A stretch of DNA of 64,000 nt from UBA6163 sp031411655 (GTDB lineage: Bacteria; Planctomycetota; Planctomycetia; Pirellulales; Pirellulaceae). The DNA is taken from contig JANOBM010000180.1 in the NCBI GenBank assembly GCA_031411655.1, forward strand, positions 1-64,000, given 5' to 3'. Both the position numbers and the translations under genes were made by a program. Under the pieces are notes generated by a model that was not told where the DNA came from, did not search any database, and saw nothing but the letters and a program-made list of their open reading frames with translations. This document shows, piece by piece, positions 1-8,800 of the stretch (position 1 is its first letter; each line of letters starts with the position of its first letter).

Positions 1-5
1 TTCGC

Positions 6-235
6 GGAGCGAAAGGCGACGATGGTTTGTGTAAGGAGCGCTGCTTTCGCGGAGCGAAAGGCGACTATCATAAATTCACAGGCTAGTGCTTCAACCAACT
101 TAAGTATTAGGGTTGGCGGGGATGCATACTACGGACTTCCAGTCCGTCGTTGACGATGTTTCCCGACGGACTGGAAGTCCGTAGTACCCTCAAATTAAAT
201 ATTGACGAAGCACTAGGAGCAAAAGGCGACTATCA
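6..235. repeat. Nested palindromic REP-like element between direct repeats
   Basis: A perfect inverted repeat has 23-bp arms at 127-149 and 164-186 around a 14-nt loop, and each arm is itself nearly self-complementary (ggact/agtcc). A second, outer pair of 10-bp arms lies at 83-92 and 207-216. The whole is flanked by 20-bp direct repeats at 51-70 and 216-235 (19 of 20 identical), with a third partial copy at 6-20. This nested design resembles bacterial REP/BIME elements. It lies downstream of the lipoprotein gene at 259-846, so it may also form a 3' end structure. Mobility is inferred, not shown. Confidence 0.7.
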
Positions 236-258
236 ATCGCATCGAATCGTTTCATGCT

Positions 259-846
259 TTAGCGAATCTTCTTGAACGTTACCGGTAGCCACGTATCGCG
301 TTTGTCGACCTGCGATAGTACGAACGCTCGCAAGTCGGGCGTCGATGCGGTCAACAACAGATCTTGTTTTTCCGGGTCACCTGGTCGAGCATTCCATTCG
401 TGCTTCAGAACCTCGGGGTTCCTTTTGACTTGCATTGCAAGCCAATCTCCTCGAAGTTGGCGCGCCTTTAGTTGCCCCCCCTCCAATTGATCGATTGCAA
501 ACGTTAGATAACGAGCGGGAACAGCCAATTCCTCTGTGCCTGCCTCCGCAGGCCTTGGTTTTTCAAATTTACCTGTCAGAAATTTCGTTTTGCCGATCTG
601 AGAAAGATACAACTGAAACGTTCCTTGTTTCACGTCAGCCTGATTGTGGAGGGCTACTCGGTACGAGTTATCTTCGGGTGCCCATCGCGTCACCTCAAAA
701 GTGCCGGCGTCAGGAAACCCGTCCTTAGCTTGCCAAGTTCCAATATAGGCCTCGTCGAATAAATTGTCCTGTTCCGTAAAGATTGGATTGGTTGAGTAGA
801 TGCAACCCGACAACATTAAAAGTGGAATCAACAAAAGTCGCAGCAT
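259..846 (-). CDS. Small predicted lipoprotein
   Basis: A 195-residue protein of unknown function. The N-terminus is a short hydrophobic signal ending in a clear lipobox (LMLSGC, Cys at residue 15), so it should be lipidated and anchored in a membrane. The rest is soluble and probably beta-rich, with no domain I can name. An AGGAG ribosome-binding site sits about 7 nt before the ATG. It lies 66 nt downstream of the LRR permease on the same strand and is probably the last gene of the YtrA-regulated ABC operon. It could be an accessory subunit of that transporter, but this is inferred from position only. Confidence 0.75.
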   Translation of the reverse strand: MLRLLLIPLLMLSGCIYSTNPIFTEQDNLFDEAYIGTWQAKDGFPDAGTFEVTRWAPEDNSYRVALHNQADVKQGTFQLYLSQIGKTKFLTGKFEKPRPAEAGTEELAVPARYLTFAIDQLEGGQLKARQLRGDWLAMQVKRNPEVLKHEWNARPGDPEKQDLLLTASTPDLRAFVLSQVDKRDTWLPVTFKKIR

Positions 847-912
847 GACGTTACTCCTGAATAGTTGGAACGCATTCGTGCACCGTTTGCGCTCCTACCG
901 GTTAGCGTGCGA

Positions 913-2970
913 TCATAGGAACCTCGCCCATTCTACGCGAACCAAGCAGCGCCTCACAAGAAAAATGGCGATGATCGACATCACCGCAATGGTGCTTGCC
1001 GACAGAATAATTGTGATCGCTGAGTGAGTTGGCGATGCGACGCGGTCGAGCACGGCGATCTGCATCATCATCAGGGAGCACGGCAAATAGCAAACAATGA
1101 GTACGATCGCGATCCCGATCACGCTCCGAATCGTTAGGACCCAAAGGATCGCTGCATAAACCGCCAGCGTGACGCTCGCAACCGCGACGAAGCTATGCAA
1201 TAGCCGAATTCCGAGTCCCTCTAACTGCCATGGACCGAGCAGCCCGATAGCAATGACACATGCCAACCACAACGGCATGAAACCATAAATGTCGGAGCTG
1301 ACTCCCTGCATCAGCCGATGAACGTGCCCCATTCGATCTGGTGGTCTTATCGTCGTCGCTGCAAAGTACGGCATGTCGTGCCACCATTTCACGCCCGTCA
1401 ATAAAACGCAGACGCCTGCCGCGCCGAGGCAAGTCGTCAACGCCATTCGTCCCAGGTCGTCGTAGCCAAGTGCCCGCATTGGTATTGAAATCAGCGTAAC
1501 TGCTAATGCCGCTTGGGCGACGATTGGTAACTTCATTCCGGCTGGCAACTGGTGACTTCCAGGTTCTGCGGAGTACGAAGTTTCGGGCCACTCAGCACTC
1601 TGAGCTTGTAGGTCGTGGAAAGACAACACGACCGGTAGACCACGTTCCAGCCGTTCTCTCAGTCGCGACTGGAGATTACTGAAGGCGAACCTACTCATGC
1701 ATGCTGCGATTGTGATAAAACCGATTGGAATCAGGACATGGCCAGACATCAAATAGTCTTCCACCAACATCGGACGAAAGAATCTCGATGCAAGTACCAG
1801 AAATGGAAGGGCGCTTGTTGGGAGTGCAATCAGAAGATTAAAGAGTCCGGTTTTCGTAGTCACTTTGCCTTTGCTGGGAAGTCGGCTTGAACTCCACATG
1901 AGAACGCTGCCAAAACAAAGTATCAGTGACGATGACGTCCACGCACTCGCACCAACACTGACTACCCCGATGATCGCTCCTACAACCAGGATTGCTATTA
2001 GCAGACCGGCAACCAGATAGTGAGGCGCACGATAGAGCGGTGCCAAATAGGATGATGGCAGGGAAAGTTGGCCAGCGAGATGCGACGTCGGGAATGCGGC
2101 AATTGCGACGGCAAGTAGCGCGAAGAATAGGGCAACATGCCGCGCGGGTCGAAACTTTGACGGCTTGACGTGAATGCCTGCGACTTGCGATTGCACTTCG
2201 GCCAGCGTGTCGGCATCGTCCCAGGAAATGCCGTAATGGATGCGCCGTAGCTTCGGGCATTTAACAAGCTTGCTAACAGTATCCTGAAGCCCCGGAAAGG
2301 AACTCAAATCGGGCAAGTATAGTGCTTGCAGGTGCGGCAGCCTGGCGAGCTCATCGAGACCGTGCTTTTGCAAAATCATTCCATACCCAATTCCTAACGT
2401 ATGCAAGCTCGGAAGCTCTGCCAGCGGCTCGAGTGAATTGACTCGATTGACGACACCAAGTTGCAGCTCTTCAAGGTTCGCGAGGTTGCTCAGCGGCTGC
2501 AAATCCAACGATTCATAGCCAAGATCCGCAAAGATCGACAGACGCTTCAAGGTTTTGAACTTGGCGATGCGATGAATGGTCGCTTGATCAACCGCATAGC
2601 CTGCTTCCATCGCGACTACATTTTGTAGACCTTCAACGGGCGCTAGGGCCGCATGGATCAACGCTTGCTCATTTGGACCGATATGCAATGTAGCATCGCG
2701 CGGAGCTGGAAATACCTTCTGTGTGGCCTGGCTAAAAAGTTGACGATAGTCAAGTTCGACAGGCTTGGCCGGATCACTTGCAAGGACGAGTCCCAGTTGT
2801 TCAAAGGTGCGTATTGCGTCGCCAGAAACGACTTCGTGTTCGACGCTCTCAATTCTTTCGTCGATCAAATAGTAAGGAACGACCATGCAGAGCACTGCGG
2901 CCAGGCCAGACAGCCACGACAGCGGTCGCTTCACGTACGTTAGCAGCACCCAATAGCTACGCGTCCACAT
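913..2970 (-). CDS. ABC-2-like membrane protein with leucine-rich repeats
   Basis: A 685-residue protein. One membrane segment (about residues 17-36) is followed by a non-membrane region holding about five leucine-rich repeats (about 120-260, with LxxLxxL patterns such as LSNLANLEELQLG and LPSLHTLGIGYG). The second half (about 280-685) has roughly ten hydrophobic segments. The ATG overlaps the end of the ABC ATPase gene by 14 nt, so translation is probably coupled and this should be the transporter's membrane subunit. LRRs in the presumed first extracytoplasmic loop are unusual for a permease and suggest a ligand-sensing or docking part. The substrate is unknown. I could not match the membrane half to a named permease family by eye. 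Confidence 0.75.
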   Translation of the reverse strand: MWTRSYWVLLTYVKRPLSWLSGLAAVLCMVVPYYLIDERIESVEHEVVSGDAIRTFEQLGLVLASDPAKPVELDYRQLFSQATQKVFPAPRDATLHIGPNEQALIHAALAPVEGLQNVVAMEAGYAVDQATIHRIAKFKTLKRLSIFADLGYESLDLQPLSNLANLEELQLGVVNRVNSLEPLAELPSLHTLGIGYGMILQKHGLDELARLPHLQALYLPDLSSFPGLQDTVSKLVKCPKLRRIHYGISWDDADTLAEVQSQVAGIHVKPSKFRPARHVALFFALLAVAIAAFPTSHLAGQLSLPSSYLAPLYRAPHYLVAGLLIAILVVGAIIGVVSVGASAWTSSSLILCFGSVLMWSSSRLPSKGKVTTKTGLFNLLIALPTSALPFLVLASRFFRPMLVEDYLMSGHVLIPIGFITIAACMSRFAFSNLQSRLRERLERGLPVVLSFHDLQAQSAEWPETSYSAEPGSHQLPAGMKLPIVAQAALAVTLISIPMRALGYDDLGRMALTTCLGAAGVCVLLTGVKWWHDMPYFAATTIRPPDRMGHVHRLMQGVSSDIYGFMPLWLACVIAIGLLGPWQLEGLGIRLLHSFVAVASVTLAVYAAILWVLTIRSVIGIAIVLIVCYLPCSLMMMQIAVLDRVASPTHSAITIILSASTIAVMSIIAIFLVRRCLVRVEWARFL

Positions 2971-3850
2971 GATGCAGCTCCAGAAAGATTTCTTCCAAAT
3001 TCAGCTCTTCGACTTCAACCGCTGCGTCATAGCGAGCACAAACCGCTTCGATATCGGCCTCCGAAGTTGCAGCTACTGACGCAACCACCAACGAGCCGTC
3101 GATTTGAATATGCAATGCACCTGGAATCGTAAATGAGGCAGGGAAATTGTTCTTCGAGCGAAAACGCAAGCGACGAATGCGTTCCTTGGTGACATCCAGT
3201 TCGTCGAACCACTGAATCCGGCCATCATGTAAAAACGCGACATGAGTGGCGACTCGCTCGACGTCCGACGTAATGTGTGTCGAGAAAAGGATCGTGCGAT
3301 TTTCGTCGCGTGCAATTTCAAGTAACGATCTTAAAAACGCACGACGAGCCAGCGGATCGAGACTGCTGACGGGTTCGTCCAAAATTAGTAGGTCGGGTTC
3401 ATTGCCCAGCGCCGTCAGAATAGCGATTTTCTGCTGTTCACCAGGCGAAAGTTTCCCGAAAGGTTTGAACAACGGAACATCCCATTGCTTTGCATATTCG
3501 GCACACAAAGCTGAATTCCAATTCGGATACATTGCACCAACGTATTGGAGCAGGTCTGAACCGTTCATCCACGGATAGAACTTGGGTCGCTGATCGACGT
3601 AGCCGATACGCGCCTTCGTACGCGCGGTAAGATCCCAGGCATTTTCGCCGTCAATCATGACGAGCCCGGAGTCCGCTTTTAACAGCCCAAGCAAGCATTG
3701 GATCAACGTCGTTTTGCCTGATCCATTGGTTCCCAGCAGCCCGACAACAGAACCTGCCGCAATTGTCCAGTCAACATCACAAAGTACTGCCTGCTTTGCA
3801 AAGGACTTGCAAAGTTTTGACACCTCGATTCGAACTTCCGGACTATTCAT
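2957..3850 (-). CDS. ABC transporter ATP-binding protein
   Basis: The nucleotide-binding subunit of an export-type ABC system. Visible motifs are Walker A (GTNGSGKT, about residue 40 from this start), the Q-loop (VDQRPKF), the signature LSPGEQQ, Walker B (LLILDEP) and the H-loop (STH). About 60-80 residues follow the ATPase core, as in YtrB/CcmA-like ATPases. An upstream in-frame start exists at 3877, but I prefer ATG 3850 because it overlaps the regulator's stop by 8 nt, typical of a coupled operon, and removes a nine-residue extension. Together with the GntR gene before it and the membrane protein after it, this matches the YtrA-YtrB type of arrangement. Confidence 0.93.
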   Translation of the reverse strand: MNSPEVRIEVSKLCKSFAKQAVLCDVDWTIAAGSVVGLLGTNGSGKTTLIQCLLGLLKADSGLVMIDGENAWDLTARTKARIGYVDQRPKFYPWMNGSDLLQYVGAMYPNWNSALCAEYAKQWDVPLFKPFGKLSPGEQQKIAILTALGNEPDLLILDEPVSSLDPLARRAFLRSLLEIARDENRTILFSTHITSDVERVATHVAFLHDGRIQWFDELDVTKERIRRLRFRSKNNFPASFTIPGALHIQIDGSLVVASVAATSEADIEAVCARYDAAVEVEELNLEEIFLELHHVDA

Positions 3851-4247
3851 TGCGGTTCTCTCGTAAAATGGATTCAACGACGGCGATGATTTGCGGATTG
3901 GAAAGATTCAATTGCAAGCCACGCAGCACCGCCTGTTCGATCAGCGGCCGAAGTTCTGCTTGCCGCTCCTTAACGGATGCCGAAGTCGGAATGTCTGGCT
4001 CGGCAACCGCCATTCCCACGCCCCGCACGCGTGTAAGGATGCCATCCATTTCCAGCCGCGTATAGGCTTTACTGATTGTCATCATGTTGACTTCCAGCGA
4101 CTCAGCCAACTTGCGAATACTCGGCAACGCGTCGCCAGGCTTCAGTCGACCACTGACTACAAGCGCATTGACCTGATCAATGATCTGCCGGTAAATCGGC
4201 ACACCAGACGATGGCGAGACAGAGAAAGAAAGTTGGCTGGACTGCAT
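3843..4247 (-). CDS. GntR-family regulator, YtrA type
   Basis: A 134-residue regulator with an N-terminal winged helix-turn-helix (IYRQIIDQVNALV, then GDALPSIRKLAESLEVN and TISKAYTRLEMDG) and only a short C-terminal helical tail. This is the layout of the small YtrA subfamily, which usually represses its own ABC-transporter operon. A GTG codon at 4271 would extend it by eight residues. I chose ATG 4247 because the GTG lies inside a perfect palindrome and the ATG falls just after a likely -10 box. No Shine-Dalgarno is visible before 4247, so the message may be leaderless. Confidence 0.9.
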   Translation of the reverse strand: MQSSQLSFSVSPSSGVPIYRQIIDQVNALVVSGRLKPGDALPSIRKLAESLEVNMMTISKAYTRLEMDGILTRVRGVGMAVAEPDIPTSASVKERQAELRPLIEQAVLRGLQLNLSNPQIIAVVESILRENRNE

Positions 4248-4285
4248 ATGTGCATTATGGTAGTAATGCACATGGTTTTTGTCAA
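4248..4285 (-). promoter_or_regulatory. Promoter and palindromic operator of the YtrA-ABC operon
   Basis: Read on the minus strand, TTGACA (4285-4280) is followed after 17 nt by TACCAT (4262-4257), a plausible -35/-10 pair; CATAAT at 4259-4254 is an alternative -10. A perfect 10-bp inverted repeat, ATGTGCATTA-N6-TAATGCACAT, spans 4248-4273 and covers the -10 region and the start point. Its position directly before a YtrA-type gene fits an autoregulatory operator. Transcription would start only a few bases before ATG 4247. Confidence 0.65.
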
Positions 4286-4376
4286 TTCGTTGGCGATCAG
4301 TATTTGCATCCCTACCGCAGTCGTCGTTGATACGAAATGGGAAGGGGAACGATTTGCCAGGCTTCCATAGCGAGTC

Positions 4377-4679
4377 TTAGATCGCGTCCGGCGAACTCCC
4401 ATACCACCGCGTGCCATCCCGGGAGAACAGCGGATACGATTCATTCGCCTCGGGAGTGTTGGTCATGTTGCGGCGCTGCGATCCGTCGGGCCGCATCCGA
4501 TAAAGATCCCAGTCTCCCTTGTCCGAGCGAGCTGGAAAAACAATCCAACCTTTCGTCTTCACTTCCTCCATCAGCGTGGCAATCTTATCGGCTATCGACG
4601 TCGCTGGCAGAACGCCAAAAAAGATCGATAGCAGGACAATCCAGATTGCGACCAAGCGAATATCAAAATGCATCGGCAT
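4377..4679 (-). pseudogene. Truncated TolB-like (PD40) exported protein
   Basis: An open frame of about 100 residues with a signal peptide or membrane anchor (about residues 5-28). It is followed by one clear PD40/TolB beta-propeller blade (WDLYRMRPDGSQRRNMTNTP, then YPLFSRDGTRW), after which it stops. Propeller proteins of this kind normally have several blades and over 250 residues, so this is probably a 3'-truncated remnant. A GTG at 4694 is an alternative start. The next sequence downstream belongs to the regulator operon, so no continuation is available. Confidence 0.55.
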
Positions 4680-4783
4680 GGTATTTCCGTGCACGGTTTG
4701 AGTGATTGTGGTGATGCTCTAGGAAATGAAACCGAGGCGGAGAGAATTCAAGCATAACTTCCTAAACACAACTTCCGCCAGTA

Positions 4784-4853
4784 AGAACCTATCCGAAAAC
4801 CGAAGAGACCCGCGGCTAGCGCCAACGCGGCTAATGGCTTTCGGATAGGTTCT
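4784..4853. repeat. 70-bp dispersed hairpin repeat, copy A
   Basis: Perfect 15-bp terminal arms (4784-4798 and 4839-4853) enclose 40 nt. The whole 70 bp matches the reverse complement of 13141-13210 at 61 of 70 positions by my alignment, so this is a dispersed element rather than a local terminator. It starts 110 bp before the RAYT remnant's open frame and may be the repeat once mobilised by such an enzyme. Confidence 0.75.
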
Positions 4854-4894
4854 AAGCTTGACCGACGAGCGCGAGAAACTCATTGATTGGTTGA

Positions 4895-5371
4895 ATGTCA
4901 GCTCGGCAATGGGTCAAAGACTTACGCAGGTGTCCGACTCGATATTCGGAATCGCATGGTCGGACGATCAGAGGTTGGGCTGCTTGGTTTCGTTATGAAC
5001 GGTACAAGCGATTGGGCCCGATACATGCCACGACTACCTCGACTTCAACGTCATTCGATACCCTTCGGCACTCCGGGTCGATCCATCATGGAGTGACCCT
5101 TGGAGATGGTCAGCCGGTGTTCTTTCACGATGAGGGCCATTGGACACGACTTATCCAAGGGCTGAGTGATAAAGTCGTCCCAAGGGATGGGATTGTCTGC
5201 CCTGTGTACTCGATGCACGATCTTTTTCACGCCCTGGTAAAGACGCCCCAATCGAATCGATATCGTGGCATTCAGCATTGGCGTTCGGGTTACGCTAACG
5301 GATTACGCCAATGGCTAACAGGTCGTTATGATTCGGCGCACCGCTTGCTTTTGACCATGTGGGGATTTTAA
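4895..5371 (+). pseudogene. Remnant of a REP-associated tyrosine transposase (RAYT, IS200-like)
   Basis: The frame encodes recognisable pieces of a Y1/HUH transposase: HHGVTLGDGQPVFFHDEG, QGLSDKVVPRDG, VCPVYSMHDLFHALVKTP and RGIQHWRSGYANGLRQW. The usual N-terminal MPRLPRL appears at about 5026 in the +3 frame while the rest reads in another frame, showing a frameshift. The HUH site, normally like MPDHFHALV, reads MHDLFHALV, so one metal-binding His has become Leu. The protein also stops shortly after LTGRYDSA, where family members continue. It is therefore inactive. RAYTs act on REP hairpins, and a 70-bp hairpin repeat lies just upstream. Confidence 0.7.
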
Positions 5372-5834
5372 AGAGGTTGCCCGACCTGGCCGGCGCCCGG
5401 CAGGGACCTCGGTTTCGGCGAGTAGTTTGAGATGAGAGGTTTGAGACGAGAGGTTTGAGACCATTAAGTTGAGATACGCGGTTATCATCGTGTTTCTCAT
5501 TAAGAGAGGATCGAATCCGTGGCCGCTGCCATTGGTGTCGCCCAGTCCCGACGATCCGCCTTGTGGTGAGTGAGCTGCGACTCGCTCGCCATGGGTTCTG
5601 CATTCGTTGAGAATCGGCGGCTAGCACCTTGCCGATCACAGACAGCAACACAGATGGCGGAGAGCGGGAGGAGACCAGTCGGTCACCTCATTCATTTTGT
5701 ATGACCGACCACGCAGAACTTGTCGGTCTGTGATAGATTCCTATTGCGGTGGTCCTGACTGAAGGCGATTGTTGTGATCGATCGTCTGCGGCAATGATAA
5801 CGTTCGCGATCGATCGTGTTGGCCGGAGAGGGAT
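5372..5834. other. Intergenic region between RAYT remnant and histidine kinase
   Basis: About 460 bases with no convincing gene. Around 5425-5460 there is a short imperfect direct repeat (gagaggtttgaga, two to three units). The last bases before 5835 hold a purine-rich ribosome-binding site (GGAGAGGG) for the kinase gene. The remainder may be decayed sequence continuous with the transposase remnant. Confidence 0.5.
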
Positions 5835-8800
5835 ATGGCTCGACCCAGAAACTATGTCGTGTGGACCGTCCTCGGCACGCTCCTGTCGTTGGTGCTGCCC
5901 GTTGGGGGCACGGCGATCGCGGGGATGCTGTTCCCAGAATTTCGGATGACGCATTTGCCATTGCACTCGCTGGTCGAAGGCGCGGGAGGACTGGTCGCCC
6001 TGGCCATCGCGGGCATTTTGCTTGCCGAGATGGGGCACAAAGGCGACACAAGACACTACGCGTGCATGTCCGCAGGTTTTGCGAGTATGGGTGTGCTCGA
6101 TCTGTTTCACGCGGCCTCGACGCCCGGCAATCACTTCGTTTGGTTGCACAGCATCGCGACGTGTGTCGGCGGAGCATTCTTTGGATTGATGTGGGTCTGC
6201 CATCGTGTTCCTAAGTTTTTCGATACGCTTCGATTTCCCGCCGTTGTCGCCATCTTCGCTGTCGTGGTCGGTATCACATCGACGTCGGCGCCTGGCGTCG
6301 TGCCCGCCATGCGGACCCCGGAGGGTACGTTCTCCCATTGTGCTATCGCCTTGAATGTGAGCGGAGGGCTGGGCTTTCTGATCGCTTCGACATTCCTCGC
6401 GCGACGCTTCTTCGCAACGGGAGACTCGGAGGACTGGATGTTCGCTGTGCAGACCACGTTGTTTGGAACGGCTGGGGTTCTGTTTGCGTATTCCGTTGTG
6501 TGGGACGGAAGTTGGTGGTGGTGGCACATACTGCGATTGGCGGCTTATGTCGCCGCGTTGTCGTACGGCTTGCGGACATTTCGCGATGCCGAACGAGAAC
6601 TCCGCCAAGTGAATCAGCAACTGCGGCAAGCGAACAGCACTTTGGACCGGCGAGTAAGCGATCGAACCTTGGAACTGCAGGGTGTAAACGCAGTGTTGCA
6701 GTCGGAAGTTACCGAGCGTCAACAGGCAGAACATGCGCTACGCGAGAGCGAGGAACGCTCGAACCTGGCACTGAAGTCTTCCGGTGTCGGCACATGGAGT
6801 TGGGATGTCGTTAAGAATTCAATCTTCTGGGACGACTTCATCCATCCGCTCTTCGGCCTGGAGACAGGCACATTTCCCGGTCGCTACGAAGACTTTCTGC
6901 GGATGTTGCACCCCGATGATCGCGATCGTGTCGCCCAGGAAGTGGCGAGATCCGTCGAGGACGATGCTCCGTATGACACGGAATACAAAGTTGTCTGGCC
7001 TAACGGCAGTGTCCATGTCTTGGGCTCCCGCGCTAAAGTGTATCGGAATGTTGAGGGAAAGCTTTTGCGAATGACGGGCGTTTGTTGGGATGTCACCGAG
7101 AGGAAGCGACTCGAGGCTCGCTTCCGTCTCGCGGTCGAGGCTTCGCCAGCAGCACTGTTGATGGTGCAACAAGATGGTCGAATTGTGATGGCCAATTCAT
7201 CCGGCCTGTCGATGTTCGGCTACACCGAAGCGGAGTTGATGGGTCAGTCGATTGAACTGCTTGTGCCGCAGCGATTTCGGGCTGCGCATCCAGCGCATCG
7301 AGATTCATTTTTCAAAAATCCGGTCCAGCGCGCAATGGGCCCTGAACTCGACTTGTTTGGCGTCCGCAAAGACGGCTCCGAGTTTCCGGTCAAAGTTGTC
7401 CTCAGTCCCGCGGAGACTGCCGAAGGTCAGGCGGTCATTTGCGGCGTCATGGACATCACGGACCAGAAGAAGACGTTGGAAGCGATGCAGCAAGCGAAAG
7501 ACGCCGCCGAGTCTGCCAGCCGCGCCAAGAGTTCGTTCCTCGCTAACATGAGCCATGAAATTCGAACGCCCATGAACGGCATCATCGGCATGGCTCAGTT
7601 GCTGGCTCAGACGGAGTTGCGGCCGCATCAACGCGATTACCTGTCGACCGTGGACGAATCCGCTCACATACTGCTGCGACTACTCAACGACATTCTCGAC
7701 TACTCCAAAATCGAAGCGGGCAAGCTGGAATTAGAGTGTGTGGATTTCCGCATTTCAGAATGCATTGCGCGCGCTGCTCAGATGATGGCTTTGCGAGCTG
7801 CCGAAAAGGGACTGGAGATCGCCTGCCGCGTCGCACCAGAAATCCCCGATCATCTGCGCGGCGACCCCGGCCGCATTCAGCAAGTGCTGGTCAATCTGCT
7901 CGGTAACGCCGTCAAGTTCACCGAAGCTGGCGAGATCTTCGTCAATGTCAACGCCGAGTCGATCACGCCTGACAAAGTCCGACTGCACATTTCCGTGAGC
8001 GACACCGGAATCGGAATTCCCGCCGACAAACGGGATCAGATCTTCCGGCCGTTCGAGCAGGCCGAATCTTCAACCACGCGGCGCTTCGGCGGCACTGGCC
8101 TGGGACTGGCGATCTCGCGGCAGCTTGTGGAGATGATGCACGGCCGCATCTGGATCGACAGCGAATTCGGTCGAGGGTCCACCTTTCACTTCACCGCCGA
8201 ATTCGCCATCGCAGCCGACCAGCATCGGCCCGCGCCGGCTGAACTCAACTCGCTTCACAATCTGCCCGTGCTGGTCGTGGATGACAACCTCACGAACCGC
8301 CGTATTCTCAGCGAGATGTTGCAACACTGGCACATGCAACCGGTGCTGGCCGACTCCGCCGCCGCCGCCCGACAATCGCTGCAAGCAGCGGAAGCGTCGC
8401 AGCGACCGATCCGACTCATCCTGCTTGACCACCACATGCCGGGCGAAGATGGCATCCAATTTGCCGAGAGTCTGCGCGGCACGCTAAAGTACGGCCAGTG
8501 TCCCATTATCATGATCTCGTCCGGCACATTACCGGTCGATGTGGACCTTGGTCAGAAGTACGGCATCAGTCGCTTCATGACCAAGCCGGTCATCGCGTCC
8601 GAGTTACTCAACGAAGTGCTGCATCAATTCGGACGATTCACGAACGCCACGCCGGTGCAATCGCCAACTGCGACGCCGCAGGTACAAGTTCAACCGCGCC
8701 GCGTGTTGCTGGTTGAAGACAACGAAATCAATCGTCGTGTGGCTTTGGGGCTGCTGCGATCGCGCGGGCATCAAGTCGCCGTGGCCGAGAATGGACAAGA

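Noticed and set aside
5688..6734. Minus-strand 348-residue frame over the kinase N-terminus
   Set aside because: Arg/His/Gln-rich shadow of the membrane-sensor part of the kinase.
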